A stretch of DNA of 64,000 nt from Cryomorphaceae bacterium (GTDB lineage: Bacteria > Bacteroidota > Bacteroidia > Flavobacteriales_D > Parvicellaceae). The notes under the pieces are model-generated. The model was not told the origin of the DNA and did not search any database. It saw nothing but the letters and a program-made list of their open reading frames with translations. Position 1 is the stretch's first letter. Each line of letters starts with the position of its first letter. Made by a program: the position numbers and the translations under genes. Location of the stretch: positions 186,001-250,000 of the forward strand of contig CAJJBV010000003.1 of assembly GCA_905182525.1 (NCBI GenBank). Reading direction: 5' to 3'. Below are positions 9,598-19,512 of this stretch, piece after piece.

Positions 9598-10842
9598 ATG
9601 AGCCAAGATTTACCAAAAAAATATTATGAGAAGTTAGAATTAAATGAATTCAAATTGAATTCACTTTTGGAAATAACTAAAGCCATAAACAATAACTTAT
9701 CCATTGATAATATCCTTAAAATTTTTGAATATATACTTAGGGAACAACTAGGTATTAGTAAATTAATCTTGTATGCTAACAATAGTAAAAAATGGAATTG
9801 TATTCTTCATTTTGGAGGAAGAGGTCTAAATAAAAAAATTAATGTCGAAGAGGAGCTAATTAATATTAAAGATATTACTGTAATTGAGTCATCATCTATT
9901 GAGACACTTAATTCTTTTGATATTGTAATACCTGTTTTTCACAAAAAAAAAGCACTAGCTTATTTATTAATTGGAGACTTAGATGAAGAGACAATCGCAA
10001 TTAGTCCAGGAATAAAACATATGCCTTTTATACAAACATTGGCTAGTATTATTGTAGTTGCTATAGAAAACAAAAGATTCTCAAAAGAAATAATAGAGCA
10101 AGAAATTAATAAAAAAGAAATGGAATTAGCTGCAGAAATGCAGAAATTATTATTTCCAACAAATCTCCCAAATAATAATTCTTTGGATGTCGCCGCACGA
10201 TATGAGTCCAAACATTTAGTTGGAGGGGATTATTATGATTTTATTGCCCTTAATGAAAATGAATGTTTCCTTTGTATTGCCGATGTTTCTGGGAAAGGAA
10301 TCTCTGCAGCATTACTAATGAGTCACTTTCAAGCAAAACTTAGAGCTAATATTAAGTACAATTATCAAAATATAAGTTTAAAAAGCCTTATTAAAGATTT
10401 AAATGAAGATGTAAATAATGCTGCTAAAGGTGAAAAATTTATCACATTTTTTGCTGGACACTACAATAAAAAAAATAAAACCCTTCAGTATGTAAATGCT
10501 GGCCATAATTACCCTATTCTAATAAATAAAAAAGAAACTAAGTTTTTAAATAAAGGATGTATTGGTTTAGGAATGTTAGAAGATATTCCAAAAATTGAAG
10601 TTAATAAGATTAAGTTTCAACAAGACACAGTCTTGGTTTGTTATACTGATGGTTTAGTAGAGCTAGAAAATAATAATGGTATTGCATTTGAAACGGATAA
10701 CTTAACTAAAGTCATTGAAAATAATTTCAATCTTAGCATGAATGAATTAGATCAAAAAATATTTTCTAGACTTGAAGATTTTAAAGGAAATCAAGAAATG
10801 ATGGATGATACAGCTGTAATGAGCTGTAAATTCTATATTTAG
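9598..10842 (+). CDS. GAF domain-containing PP2C/SpoIIE-type serine phosphatase
   Basis: A 414-residue cytosolic signalling protein. Residues about 20-165 look like a GAF sensor domain (KLNSLLEITKAINNNLSIDNILKIFEYIL at its start). A short helical linker (KKEMELAAEMQKLLFP) leads to a SpoIIE/RsbU phosphatase domain. There GGDYYDFI and IADVSGKGISAALLMSHFQAKL supply metal-binding Asp residues, with NAGHNYPILI, VLVCYTDGLVELEN and DDTAVMSCKF later. Such enzymes usually dephosphorylate anti-anti-sigma proteins; no partner gene is adjacent. Its stop abuts the sufS stop on the other strand with no gap. Confidence 0.9.
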   Translation: MSQDLPKKYYEKLELNEFKLNSLLEITKAINNNLSIDNILKIFEYILREQLGISKLILYANNSKKWNCILHFGGRGLNKKINVEEELINIKDITVIESSSIETLNSFDIVIPVFHKKKALAYLLIGDLDEETIAISPGIKHMPFIQTLASIIVVAIENKRFSKEIIEQEINKKEMELAAEMQKLLFPTNLPNNNSLDVAARYESKHLVGGDYYDFIALNENECFLCIADVSGKGISAALLMSHFQAKLRANIKYNYQNISLKSLIKDLNEDVNNAAKGEKFITFFAGHYNKKNKTLQYVNAGHNYPILINKKETKFLNKGCIGLGMLEDIPKIEVNKIKFQQDTVLVCYTDGLVELENNNGIAFETDNLTKVIENNFNLSMNELDQKIFSRLEDFKGNQEMMDDTAVMSCKFYI

Positions 10843-12048
10843 TTAAGTCAGCATCTTAATTGCTTTCTTCAAAGAACTAATAAAAAAATCTATTTCACTT
10901 TTTTGATTGTAGAATGCAAAACTAGCTCTGGCAGTACCAGGAATATTATAAAAACTCATAAGAGGTTGGGTGCAGTGGTGGCCTGTTCTTATTGCAATTC
11001 CTAATTGATCCAATAGTGTTCCTAAGTCAAATGGGTGAATCCCATCTACTGTAAAAGAAATTACGCTGGCTTTGTCTTTAGCATTACCAAATATTTTTAA
11101 TTTGTCTATTTTAGATATCTTTTCAAGTGCATATTTAAGAAGCTCATTTTCTATAATTGCAATATTATCTATTCCAATTTTGTTTACATACTTTAAGGCT
11201 TCATTTAAACCAATTACTCCGGCAATATTAGGGGTGCCCGCTTCAAATTTATGCGGATGAGTGTTGTAAGTTGTTTTTTCAAAAGAAACTTCTTTAATCA
11301 TGTCTCCTCCTCCTTGATATGGCTTCATCTCTGGAAATCTGTCTTCTTTAACATACAAAATTCCAACACCAGTTGGTGCGAAAATTTTGTGGCCACTAAA
11401 AACTAAAAAATCACAATCAAATGAGCTAACATCAACTTTGAAATGTGGTATTGATTGAGCTGCATCAATTAAAATTTTACAATTATTTTCTTTAGCCAGT
11501 AAAGTAATTTCTTCTATGGGATTAATTGTCCCTAATGTATTTGACACATGGGTAAGAGCTATTAATTTTGTTCTAGCGTTAATTAAACTTTCAAACTCAT
11601 TCATTATTATTTCGCCATTCTTATTAATTGGAGAAACTATGAGCTTGGTCCCCAATTTTTCACATAACATCTGCCATGGAACTATATTACTATGATGTTC
11701 CATTGTTGTTATTAATATTTCGTCTCCTTTTTTTAATTGATTCTCTGCCCAAGAACTAGCTACAATATTAATTCCATCCGTAGTTCCCTTAGTAAAAATA
11801 ATTTGATTTGATTTTTTAGCACCTATAAAATCTCTAACAGTATCCCTAGTTGATTCATACTCGCTAGTAGCCCTTTGGCTTAACTCGTGTACTCCTCTAT
11901 GAACATTGGAATTGAAGTTTTTGTAATAATTATTTACCGCATCAATTACACATTGTGGCTTTTGTGAAGTTGCTGCATTATCAAAGTAAATTAATGGTTG
12001 CCCATTTACTTTGCTTTTAAGTATTGGAAAATCCTTTTTGAAATCCAT
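10843..12048 (-). CDS. sufS: Cysteine desulfurase SufS
   Basis: A 401-residue group II cysteine desulfurase that transfers sulfur from L-cysteine to the SUF Fe-S assembly system. It has THVSNTLGTINPI and DAAQSIPH (PLP-binding region), FSGHKIFAPTGVG with the Schiff-base lysine at Lys221, and RTGHHCTQP with the catalytic Cys359. SufBCD and SufE are not in this window. Length and motifs are typical. The short upstream gap to the large exported protein (55 bases) may hold its promoter, but I see no convincing element. Confidence 0.95.
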   Translation of the reverse strand: MDFKKDFPILKSKVNGQPLIYFDNAATSQKPQCVIDAVNNYYKNFNSNVHRGVHELSQRATSEYESTRDTVRDFIGAKKSNQIIFTKGTTDGINIVASSWAENQLKKGDEILITTMEHHSNIVPWQMLCEKLGTKLIVSPINKNGEIIMNEFESLINARTKLIALTHVSNTLGTINPIEEITLLAKENNCKILIDAAQSIPHFKVDVSSFDCDFLVFSGHKIFAPTGVGILYVKEDRFPEMKPYQGGGDMIKEVSFEKTTYNTHPHKFEAGTPNIAGVIGLNEALKYVNKIGIDNIAIIENELLKYALEKISKIDKLKIFGNAKDKASVISFTVDGIHPFDLGTLLDQLGIAIRTGHHCTQPLMSFYNIPGTARASFAFYNQKSEIDFFISSLKKAIKMLT

Positions 12049-12103
12049 ATTATAATTTAGTGTAAATATAGTTTAGTATAATAAACTAATAGATTTTGAC
12101 TAA

Positions 12104-14599
12104 CTAATTTAAAGATGGAATTTGATAACAAATCAAAATATTATTATTAATAATTGTTATTAACTCTTTGGATTTATCATTATTTATATTTCCAATACAA
12201 GACATTCTGGAGGCCCTGAATAAATTTGGATTTATATTAAATTTGCTGTCAATTAATTGAATTTCATTTGAAGAATTATTTAGAACTGCTATGTAATTAG
12301 CATATTTAGTATCGTGAAGAAGGGTGTAAGGATAATAAAATTGAAATTGGAAAATCTCATCACTTTGGTCAATTATTTTAAGCTTTTCTAAACCTTTTAA
12401 ACAGTAATTAATCTTGTTAAATTTAGTGTTTGAAAAAATCTTCCAATTATATTTACCATCTAAAGTATCGTCAAGCTGTTTGTGAATTTTTTTTACAGAG
12501 CCACCAAACAATAATTCAGAAATACCATTCATAGAGTCTTCAAAAATAATTGATGTTGAATCAATAATAAATGATTTTCTAATTGAAAAATCAGCAGATT
12601 TTTTCAATTCTAAGTTGTTTTTAACAGTAAAACGTTCACCTCCTCTTCTATTATGTAATTTAATAGTACCATTATTTTGAACTGAAAAAATATAGTCTAA
12701 CCCATTTATAGCAAAATGCCTAAGAGCTCTATTTACTCTAGAGGATAATTCTGGGTTAATCCACCCCGAAACTTTTGAACCAGAAATATTATAATTATGA
12801 ATTTTATTATCGTCGCCAACAACTAAAAATCTATAATCCTTATTCAAATCATAGTCAAAAACAGCTAGTGGATTTGTTGCTTCATAACTAAATTTTATTG
12901 GAAAATCATCTATTTCGTTGCCAAGTATATCTACTATATGTAACTTTGATTTAGTATTAAAAACCATTTGATATTTATTATTTTTATAGGCATCTATTTG
13001 AGAAATATCGCCTAAAATTTTACTTTCTAAACTTCTAGACCATTTTATTTTTCCCCCAGCACTAATTAAATGAATTGTATTGTCTTTATCTTGTACAATT
13101 ATGTCTTTGGTTCCAGACCTATGATTATTTAATGTAAATGGACCCCATGTAATATGTGGAATAGTTACTTTCCAAAGAATTTTTTTATCTACTTTTCTTG
13201 GTGAAAACTTCTTTAGATTTAATCCATGATGAATTCTATTGTTGTAGTTATTAATAGTCCAGCTGAGGCCCCCTACGGACTTAAAAATATTATAAATAAT
13301 ATTATTTAAATCTGAAGTAGCTAATTCAATACTTTTCAAAAGTCTTTGTTGTGAGTAGTATGAAAATCTTGAGTGGGATTGATCAAATTCTATATTTTTA
13401 TTATCACTGAAAACACTAGAGTTTAGTTCCCTTGAATTTCTTTGAGAAATTATATAATCAAATTCTTGCTTTGATTCTAGATTTGCTATTAATAGAAATT
13501 GATTACTTAAAAATCCAAATTTATTTTTAAAAATTATATTTGGGAAGAATGGTTTTAAAAGAGAACTATCTACAACATTATAAGAACTTTGATTCTTTAA
13601 AGATGGAGAACTAATAGAAAAAATAAATTTGGACAACTCGTTGTATTCAGGATTTTCAGAATTGTTTTCAAGCACTAAAATCTCATGCTCTTTTTCTTGA
13701 ACTAAATCTTTGAATTTTAATTCCAGCGATTTAAAAGTTTTGAATTTGCCTAGTGAGTCGGTTTTTATTTTTAAAATTCTTTTATCTATGTAGTCAACAT
13801 CATCTGGAATCCAGTCTTTAAAAGCATAATATTCTGGACTAGATAATGATACTAAACTATCAAAATCAGTTATCCCTACAATTTTTATATTATTAGGAGA
13901 ATAATTAATGTCAAATTGAATCCAATTTTTAGTGTGCAATTTATTTATAAAATCAAATTTTTGGAAACCTAAAGAAGATGAATTTAAAAATTCTTGGAGT
14001 TTGTTGATATTTACAAAACAAGAGATATTGGACATGTCGCTTGAGAAAATCATTTTTTCTTTAACAGTGTTAAATTTTAAAGCCTCATTATTAGACTTGT
14101 AATTCGAATTGAATTCATTAATTAATTCTTTTGAGTTTGAAATAATAATAAAAGGTTGAGTCACACTAAAAAAATATGATTTAAGTAATTTTGAATCAAT
14201 CTCCAGAGGTTTATTATAATTGCTATGTAAAAAGTTTTTTACGATAATCCAATTCATTTCCCCCTCAACGTTATAAAATGAAACGTTTGTAGTTCCGCCA
14301 TTGAAGATCTCATTACAGTTCGAATCTGCTAGTAATTTATTAACATCATCAGTAATATAACTGTATTTACTATTAACTAAAACTTCTTCAAATTTTGACC
14401 AAATCATGCTAGTTTCAAAAAAATGATGAAATGTTTTTGAGAAATCTTTTGCTTCAAGAAAAAAAACTGGATTTGGAGGAAAAAAATTTTGTGGTTCTTG
14501 AAATACTTTACTTTGTTCGCCTAATTTTTGAAAAATATTATATACAATTGAAGATAATATTAATACTAATAATAAAAAGAAAATGAATCTTTTAGTCAT
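12104..14599 (-). CDS. Large exported protein with DUF3352-like N-terminus and beta-propeller-like C-terminus
   Basis: An 831-residue protein with an N-terminal membrane anchor or uncleaved signal (MTKRFIFFLLLVLILSSIVYNI). The region of about residues 35-430, opening with a PPNPVFFLEAKDF motif, resembles DUF3352-like proteins seen in other Bacteroidota. Residues about 460-830 contain repeated strands typical of PQQ-like or WD-type propellers, such as TIHLISAGGKIKWSRSL and IHNYNISGSKVSGW. No catalytic motif is seen. It is probably anchored in the periplasm. It lies between sufS and a DUF6580-like gene, and no function can be assigned. Confidence 0.7.
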   Translation of the reverse strand: MTKRFIFFLLLVLILSSIVYNIFQKLGEQSKVFQEPQNFFPPNPVFFLEAKDFSKTFHHFFETSMIWSKFEEVLVNSKYSYITDDVNKLLADSNCNEIFNGGTTNVSFYNVEGEMNWIIVKNFLHSNYNKPLEIDSKLLKSYFFSVTQPFIIISNSKELINEFNSNYKSNNEALKFNTVKEKMIFSSDMSNISCFVNINKLQEFLNSSSLGFQKFDFINKLHTKNWIQFDINYSPNNIKIVGITDFDSLVSLSSPEYYAFKDWIPDDVDYIDKRILKIKTDSLGKFKTFKSLELKFKDLVQEKEHEILVLENNSENPEYNELSKFIFSISSPSLKNQSSYNVVDSSLLKPFFPNIIFKNKFGFLSNQFLLIANLESKQEFDYIISQRNSRELNSSVFSDNKNIEFDQSHSRFSYYSQQRLLKSIELATSDLNNIIYNIFKSVGGLSWTINNYNNRIHHGLNLKKFSPRKVDKKILWKVTIPHITWGPFTLNNHRSGTKDIIVQDKDNTIHLISAGGKIKWSRSLESKILGDISQIDAYKNNKYQMVFNTKSKLHIVDILGNEIDDFPIKFSYEATNPLAVFDYDLNKDYRFLVVGDDNKIHNYNISGSKVSGWINPELSSRVNRALRHFAINGLDYIFSVQNNGTIKLHNRRGGERFTVKNNLELKKSADFSIRKSFIIDSTSIIFEDSMNGISELLFGGSVKKIHKQLDDTLDGKYNWKIFSNTKFNKINYCLKGLEKLKIIDQSDEIFQFQFYYPYTLLHDTKYANYIAVLNNSSNEIQLIDSKFNINPNLFRASRMSCIGNINNDKSKELITIINNNILICYQIPSLN

Positions 14600-14676
14600 G
14601 AATCAAAAATAAAGATTTGATACACTTAAGATATGAAATCAAAAAATATATTTAAACAGTAAGTTGTCAGCTTGTT

Positions 14677-15201
14677 TTAAGTTCTTTTGGTGGCTGTTAA
14701 GTATTTATTAACCAATTGATTAAACCACTCATACCCACCAAAGAGAATTAAGGAAAATATAATAGCACTTAATAAAGTATATTTAAAGAAAGGTATTCCC
14801 ATAGTAAAGCAACTTAAAAGGCCTGTTAAATCTTTTGGATAAAAACTTCCTGTGGCCCAAACCGCAAAATTGGTAACTATAAAAAATAAAACTGCAGAAA
14901 AAATAGAGTTTAAAATTATTAATTTACCATTTGCCTTTTTCATAAAAAACCCTAACATAACAATAGCAGAGAATGATAAATATACAGCCCACATTAAAGA
15001 ATGAAAACCTATAAAATAATCTGAAATCAGCATACAAGCTATAGGGATTATAATAGCAACTTTTTTATTTGATAAATAAAATCCTGAAAATAATGCAACT
15101 GACGCTATCGGTGAAAAATTGGGAATATTAGCCAATAAAACGTTAGAAAATGAAGTAACTACAATTAAAAGGAAAACGAGTATATATTTATTACGGTCCA
15201 C
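14677..15201 (-). CDS. DUF6580-like integral membrane protein
   Basis: A 174-residue protein with about five or six predicted membrane helices. It has the pattern NFSPIASVALFSGFYL, then IIPIACMLISDYFIGFHSLMWAVY, and FYPKDLTGLLSCFTMGIPFFKY. This matches the DUF6580 family, which looks like the substrate-binding (S) component of ECF vitamin transporters. The ligand is unknown and no ECF ATPase is nearby. It lies 77 bases upstream of the large exported protein on the same strand. Confidence 0.75.
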   Translation of the reverse strand: MDRNKYILVFLLIVVTSFSNVLLANIPNFSPIASVALFSGFYLSNKKVAIIIPIACMLISDYFIGFHSLMWAVYLSFSAIVMLGFFMKKANGKLIILNSIFSAVLFFIVTNFAVWATGSFYPKDLTGLLSCFTMGIPFFKYTLLSAIIFSLILFGGYEWFNQLVNKYLTATKRT

Positions 15202-15388
15202 TATTTTTTTTTACAAATTTAATTAAATATTAGACATTTTAAATCTTGTTTGAAAACATTTTGATTAGTAGAAACAACCTTAATTTGTGTTTTTTAAAAA
15301 AGTAATTCATAATTCAATGTGGATAGAATATTATTTAACTGATTATAAAATGAATTATAAAAATGAAATTTGCATTAAAATAAAGTTA

Positions 15389-15988
15389 ATGAAACAAGGC
15401 GATTATCATTATGGATTATTCCCTCTTAGAATTTTTTTATTTCCTGGAGAGCAAACTACACTTCATATTTTTGAACCAAGATACTTGCAACTTGTGACAG
15501 AGTGTTTAAGTAATGATGAATTCTTCGGAATCCCTTACCAGGGTAAAACAACTCTTAGTGAGTTGGGATCATTAGTTAAAGTTGTTCAAATATTAAAAAA
15601 ATACGATTCTGGAGACTTAGATATTTTAATTGAGTGTAAATCAAATTTTAAAATCCATCATTTTCAAAATAAAAATGAACATAAGCTTTTCCCTGTTGGA
15701 TCCGTTTCAAAAATAAAGAAAAACACTTTGAAGCCATCTAAAGAATTAGAAATGCATGCTTCCAAATATTTAAGTAGTCTGATTTCTGATTCTAAAGAAT
15801 CTAAAACTGATAAATTGCTTTCTTTAAGTAACTTAATAAATGTAGCAAATTTATCAGATGATGATAAAATTAAATTTATTGGACTTTCTGATGTTAAGAA
15901 AAATGAATTTTTAATCAGGAAATTTAAGTTTATGTCTATTCTACTAAATCAAGAAAAAATGGTTGATCAAAACTTTTACTTAAACTAA
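15389..15988 (+). CDS. LON substrate-binding domain protein
   Basis: About 199 residues when started at the ATG at 15389 (MKQGDYHYGLFPLRIFLFPGE). The frame is open back to 15287, but the extra 34 residues do not look like protein of this family. The LFPLRIFLFPGEQTTLHIFEPRYLQLV opening is the signature of the N-terminal Lon (PUA-like) domain found in stand-alone form in many bacteria. The ATPase and protease domains of Lon are absent. It may bind unfolded protein, but its role is unproven. It is convergent with the glycosyltransferase gene. Confidence 0.85.
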   Translation: MKQGDYHYGLFPLRIFLFPGEQTTLHIFEPRYLQLVTECLSNDEFFGIPYQGKTTLSELGSLVKVVQILKKYDSGDLDILIECKSNFKIHHFQNKNEHKLFPVGSVSKIKKNTLKPSKELEMHASKYLSSLISDSKESKTDKLLSLSNLINVANLSDDDKIKFIGLSDVKKNEFLIRKFKFMSILLNQEKMVDQNFYLN

Positions 15989-15997
15989 AATTTAATT

Positions 15998-17083
15998 TCA
16001 TAGATTTTCAATGATGCGTTGAACTTTAGAAGCTGAATTGTCCCAAGAGAATTTTTTAGATTGAATTAATCCCTTTTTACTAAAATCTAATCCCTCTTTT
16101 AAGGCTCTATTCATTCCTTGACAGATACTTTCTTCATTAAAAGGATCAACATATATAACAGAATCTCCACCAACTTCAGGAATACTTGTTAAATCACTAG
16201 TAACAACTGGGACTCCAGAAAGCATTCCCTCAAGCACTGGTAATCCAAACCCTTCAAAATATGAGACATAAATAAGCGCTGTACTTGAAGCTACCCACTT
16301 GGAAAGTTCATCTCCGGATTTTCGACCTAAAAACTTTACATTGTTTAAAAGCCCTTCCAATTTTAACTGATTCTTCCACATGTCAGTTCCCACAATTACA
16401 AAATCCATTTTTTTTTGAGTATTAAATTTTTGAAACCCAATTAACATTCTCTCAATATTTTTTCTTTTGTGTAGTGACCCTACATAAATAAAAAATGGTC
16501 TTGAATTATTATTTGATTTGATAAATTGAACTTTCGTTTTTTCACTTAATTTTTTAAAGTTTGGGTTAGCTCCGTTGTAAATAACATGTAATTTTTCTGT
16601 TGGGATATCATATTTACTTATTATATCATTTTTAGAGAAATTAGAAACCGTGATTATTTTTTTTGCTTTTTTGGCAAATAGTGGCATGTGTTTCTTATAA
16701 TATTTTAAGACTATTTTAGGTAAATCTTCAGGATAGTGTTCAAAATTCAAATCGTGTATGACTCCAATTTGAGCAATGTTTGTATTTAAAGAAACAAATC
16801 CGTCTGGAGAGAAAAAAATATCAATATTATATTTTTTAAATGCTTTAGGAAGAACATAATTAAACCAAATTTTAAATAAGTATGGGTGTCTTGCTGGTGG
16901 ACTTAAAATCACATTAGTCACGTTAGTATTTGAAATTAAAAATTGAGTGTTTCTATCGTGAAATAAAAAAAAATGATGATTTGGCATTAGAACAACCAAT
17001 CTTTTTAGTATTTCTAAACTGTACCAGCCAATTCCTTCAAGTTTTCCTTTTATTAAATGTCTTGCGTTTATGGCAATGTTCAT
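15998..17083 (-). CDS. Family 4 (GT-B) glycosyltransferase
   Basis: A 361-residue retaining glycosyltransferase when begun at 17083 (MNIAINARHLIKGKLEGIGWYS). An upstream Met at 17188 would add 35 unlikely hydrophobic residues and overlap the divergent gene. The GT4 donor-site pattern occurs near the C-terminus: SYFEGFGLPVLEGMLSGVPVV, then TSDLTSIPEVGGDSVIYVDP. GSLHKRKNIERML marks the start of the nucleotide-binding half. It probably adds a sugar to LPS or another surface glycan. No other sugar genes are adjacent, and its donor and acceptor are unknown. Confidence 0.85.
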   Translation of the reverse strand: MNIAINARHLIKGKLEGIGWYSLEILKRLVVLMPNHHFFLFHDRNTQFLISNTNVTNVILSPPARHPYLFKIWFNYVLPKAFKKYNIDIFFSPDGFVSLNTNIAQIGVIHDLNFEHYPEDLPKIVLKYYKKHMPLFAKKAKKIITVSNFSKNDIISKYDIPTEKLHVIYNGANPNFKKLSEKTKVQFIKSNNNSRPFFIYVGSLHKRKNIERMLIGFQKFNTQKKMDFVIVGTDMWKNQLKLEGLLNNVKFLGRKSGDELSKWVASSTALIYVSYFEGFGLPVLEGMLSGVPVVTSDLTSIPEVGGDSVIYVDPFNEESICQGMNRALKEGLDFSKKGLIQSKKFSWDNSASKVQRIIENL

Positions 17084-17139
17084 ATTAATATTAATAAGTA
17101 ATATAAATGTTAAAGTATAAAAATAATAACTTAGTAACC

Positions 17140-18165
17140 GTGAAAAAAGTATTACTATTTTTAGTTTTATTCTTAACATTAGGTTCATGTGTGATCAAAA
17201 TCCCTTTACATTCATTTGAAAAAGAGGTTCCAAAGACAAAACCTAACTATAGTAATATTAATTATTGGGCTGCACATCCTGGAAAATTTGATTATTCAGA
17301 TTTTCTTCCAAAAAACCTTAAAAATGATAGTCTTATTTTAGATTCAATAGACGTCTTTTATGTATATCCAACTATGTATAATAATGGTCTAGACTGGAAT
17401 GCTAGTGTCGAGGATAAAAAGCTAAATAAGAAAATTGGTTTGTTATCGTTAAAAAATCAAGCTAATGTTTTTGCCGGGATGGCTAGTGTATATTCTCCTT
17501 TTTACAGGCAGATGCATCTCAATGGGTATAAAGACGAGGTGAACGGTATAAAAGCTTTCAACTTAGCATATAAAGATATTGAAAATGCCTTTAAATACTA
17601 CCTTGAAAATTTCAATAAGGGTAATAGGATTGTTTTAGCTGGACATAGTCAAGGAACACATCATTTACAAAAATTATTTAATGACTACATTTCTATTAAT
17701 GACTCAATTTTAGAAAAAATTGAGCTGTGTTACTTTGTAGGAGATCTTTATGTAAGTAGTTTTTCAATTAAAAATTATCCTATTTGCACAAATCCGACTG
17801 ATTTAAATTGTTATTTAAATTGGAATAGTTATCCAATAGGAACTAATTTTTCTCAGGTTAGCACAGAAAATAAATCGGTAACAAATCCCATAACTTGGAT
17901 AAATAATGACAGTTCTAGTACCTACACCAGTCACAAGGGTATTCTGTTTAATAATTTTAAAATTATATTAACAGGAAATAAATTAAAACACGCAAATACT
18001 ATACGAGCCAAAACAAATAACGGATTACTATTGGTAGAAATTCAGGAGTTTCCACTTTTAAAGATTTATGATAAAATTCTAAACAAGAATTATCATGCTT
18101 TAGATTATAATTTATTCTGGATGAACATCCGGGAAAATTTCTACCTAAGAATGAAAAAAAAGTAA
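17140..18165 (+). CDS. DUF3089 family lipoprotein, alpha/beta-hydrolase-like
   Basis: A 341-residue protein when begun at GTG 17140, which gives a clean lipoprotein signal peptide (KKVLLFLVLFLTLGSC, lipobox TLGSC). An ATG at 17107 in the same frame would add 11 residues. It contains the DUF3089 segments YWAAHPGKFDYSDFLP, DVFYVYPTMYNN and the nucleophile elbow AGHSQGTHHLQKLF (G-H-S-Q-G). That implies a serine hydrolase fold facing the periplasm or surface. The substrate is unknown. It is divergently transcribed from the glycosyltransferase. Confidence 0.8.
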   Translation: MKKVLLFLVLFLTLGSCVIKIPLHSFEKEVPKTKPNYSNINYWAAHPGKFDYSDFLPKNLKNDSLILDSIDVFYVYPTMYNNGLDWNASVEDKKLNKKIGLLSLKNQANVFAGMASVYSPFYRQMHLNGYKDEVNGIKAFNLAYKDIENAFKYYLENFNKGNRIVLAGHSQGTHHLQKLFNDYISINDSILEKIELCYFVGDLYVSSFSIKNYPICTNPTDLNCYLNWNSYPIGTNFSQVSTENKSVTNPITWINNDSSSTYTSHKGILFNNFKIILTGNKLKHANTIRAKTNNGLLLVEIQEFPLLKIYDKILNKNYHALDYNLFWMNIRENFYLRMKKK

Positions 18166-18177
18166 GCTTTAATTGAT

Positions 18178-19395
18178 TTATTGAACAATTAATTTTTGTT
18201 GCTGGACTGATTCTCCAATTGAAAGCTTTACAATGTATATTCCTTTTTCTAAATTGTTAACAAAGATTGGTAGTTTCATAGTGCCGTTAAAATGATAATC
18301 TCTTGCAGATATTATTTTTCCATTAATATCTAAAATAGTCAAACTAATATTTTTATTATCATTATTTGTAATGTCAATATAGGTAGTTCCGTTAGTTGGA
18401 TTGGGAAATAATTTAAATTCTTCAATAGAATAAATATTATTTATATTAACAGCTGTATTTAATGTAGTAAAAGTTGACCCTATCCAAGAGCTTGTTACAG
18501 CATTTCCACAGTCAGACTGAACATAAACGTCATAAACTGTATTACTATCTAAATTAGTTAGAGTATAATTAGTAGTTGAAGTTGAGGGAACTAAATTACC
18601 AGTCCCTTGAGTAAATCCTGAGGTTCCCCATTCTAAATTCCAAGCTGTTTCTGTTGATATCCAAGATATGTCAGCACTATTATTTGTTATGTTTGAAAAA
18701 TCTAATCTTGTAGGATCTAAACATAAATTACTGTCTGGTGTATGATCATAACTTACGTCATCAACATAAAATCCAGAAATATCATTTCCGCCGTTTGCAG
18801 CTGAATTTGTTGGATAAAAATCTAAAATTCCAATTGAATTTGTGGTATTAGAAAAAGATCCTTTACTAGAGTTGTCAATAAATAATTCCCAATTATTTGC
18901 TGTTAAATCAATTTCCATTCTTAAATTAAACCAAGTACCTGTTGGATAATTTGATGTTAAATAAGTAATCCCACCACTGCTTAGTTCTAAAGTTCCATTA
19001 TCTAGCATGAAACAATCAATTGCCCAAACCTGGGCTACTACCCAAGTTTCTTGCATATTAAAATAAGCTCCTTTACCAGATTCTACCAAAATATTCATGT
19101 CTAATGTAAAAGTTCCTGATGTATAAACTGAAGCATATCTTAAAATAATATCTTCTGGACCTCCATTAGGTAAATTAGAAGAAAAATAAAGTGCGTTTGA
19201 AGGACTAGCAGAATTTGTATTAGAAATAAGGACATCTTCATTGGGAGTTGATGGTGTCCAAGTATCCCAATCTGTAGGATTTTGAGAAACTAGACCTTGA
19301 CCTACAGTGTAAGAATCAAAATTATCAGAAAATATTTGAGTAAAAAATGTTCCTGATAATAATACACAGGTAATTATGAGATAAATTTTTTTCAT
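18178..19395 (-). CDS. T9SS type A cargo with lectin-like and fibronectin III domains
   Basis: A 405-residue secreted protein. After a signal peptide (MKKIYLIITCVLLSGTFFTQIFS), residues about 25-210 resemble a concanavalin/LamG-like sandwich ending at DDVSYDHTPD. A fibronectin type III domain covers about 220-310 (LDFSNITNNSADISWISTETAWNLEWG). Residues about 328-405 are a type A sorting domain (EEFKLFPNPTNGTTYIDITN ... GKIISARDY ... LEKGIYIVKLSIG ... QKLIVQ), which is recognised by the type IX secretion system. It is probably a surface or secreted binding protein, next to the large type B cargo on the same strand. Confidence 0.85.
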   Translation of the reverse strand: MKKIYLIITCVLLSGTFFTQIFSDNFDSYTVGQGLVSQNPTDWDTWTPSTPNEDVLISNTNSASPSNALYFSSNLPNGGPEDIILRYASVYTSGTFTLDMNILVESGKGAYFNMQETWVVAQVWAIDCFMLDNGTLELSSGGITYLTSNYPTGTWFNLRMEIDLTANNWELFIDNSSKGSFSNTTNSIGILDFYPTNSAANGGNDISGFYVDDVSYDHTPDSNLCLDPTRLDFSNITNNSADISWISTETAWNLEWGTSGFTQGTGNLVPSTSTTNYTLTNLDSNTVYDVYVQSDCGNAVTSSWIGSTFTTLNTAVNINNIYSIEEFKLFPNPTNGTTYIDITNNDNKNISLTILDINGKIISARDYHFNGTMKLPIFVNNLEKGIYIVKLSIGESVQQQKLIVQ

Positions 19396-19512
19396 TGACT
19401 TTAAATTATTTTAATATAAATATAAGATAAAATATTTTATTATTTTTGGCTTATTAAGCTTAAAAAACTGATAAGAAAAACTTTAATTTTTATTAATTAT
19501 TAAAAATCAAAC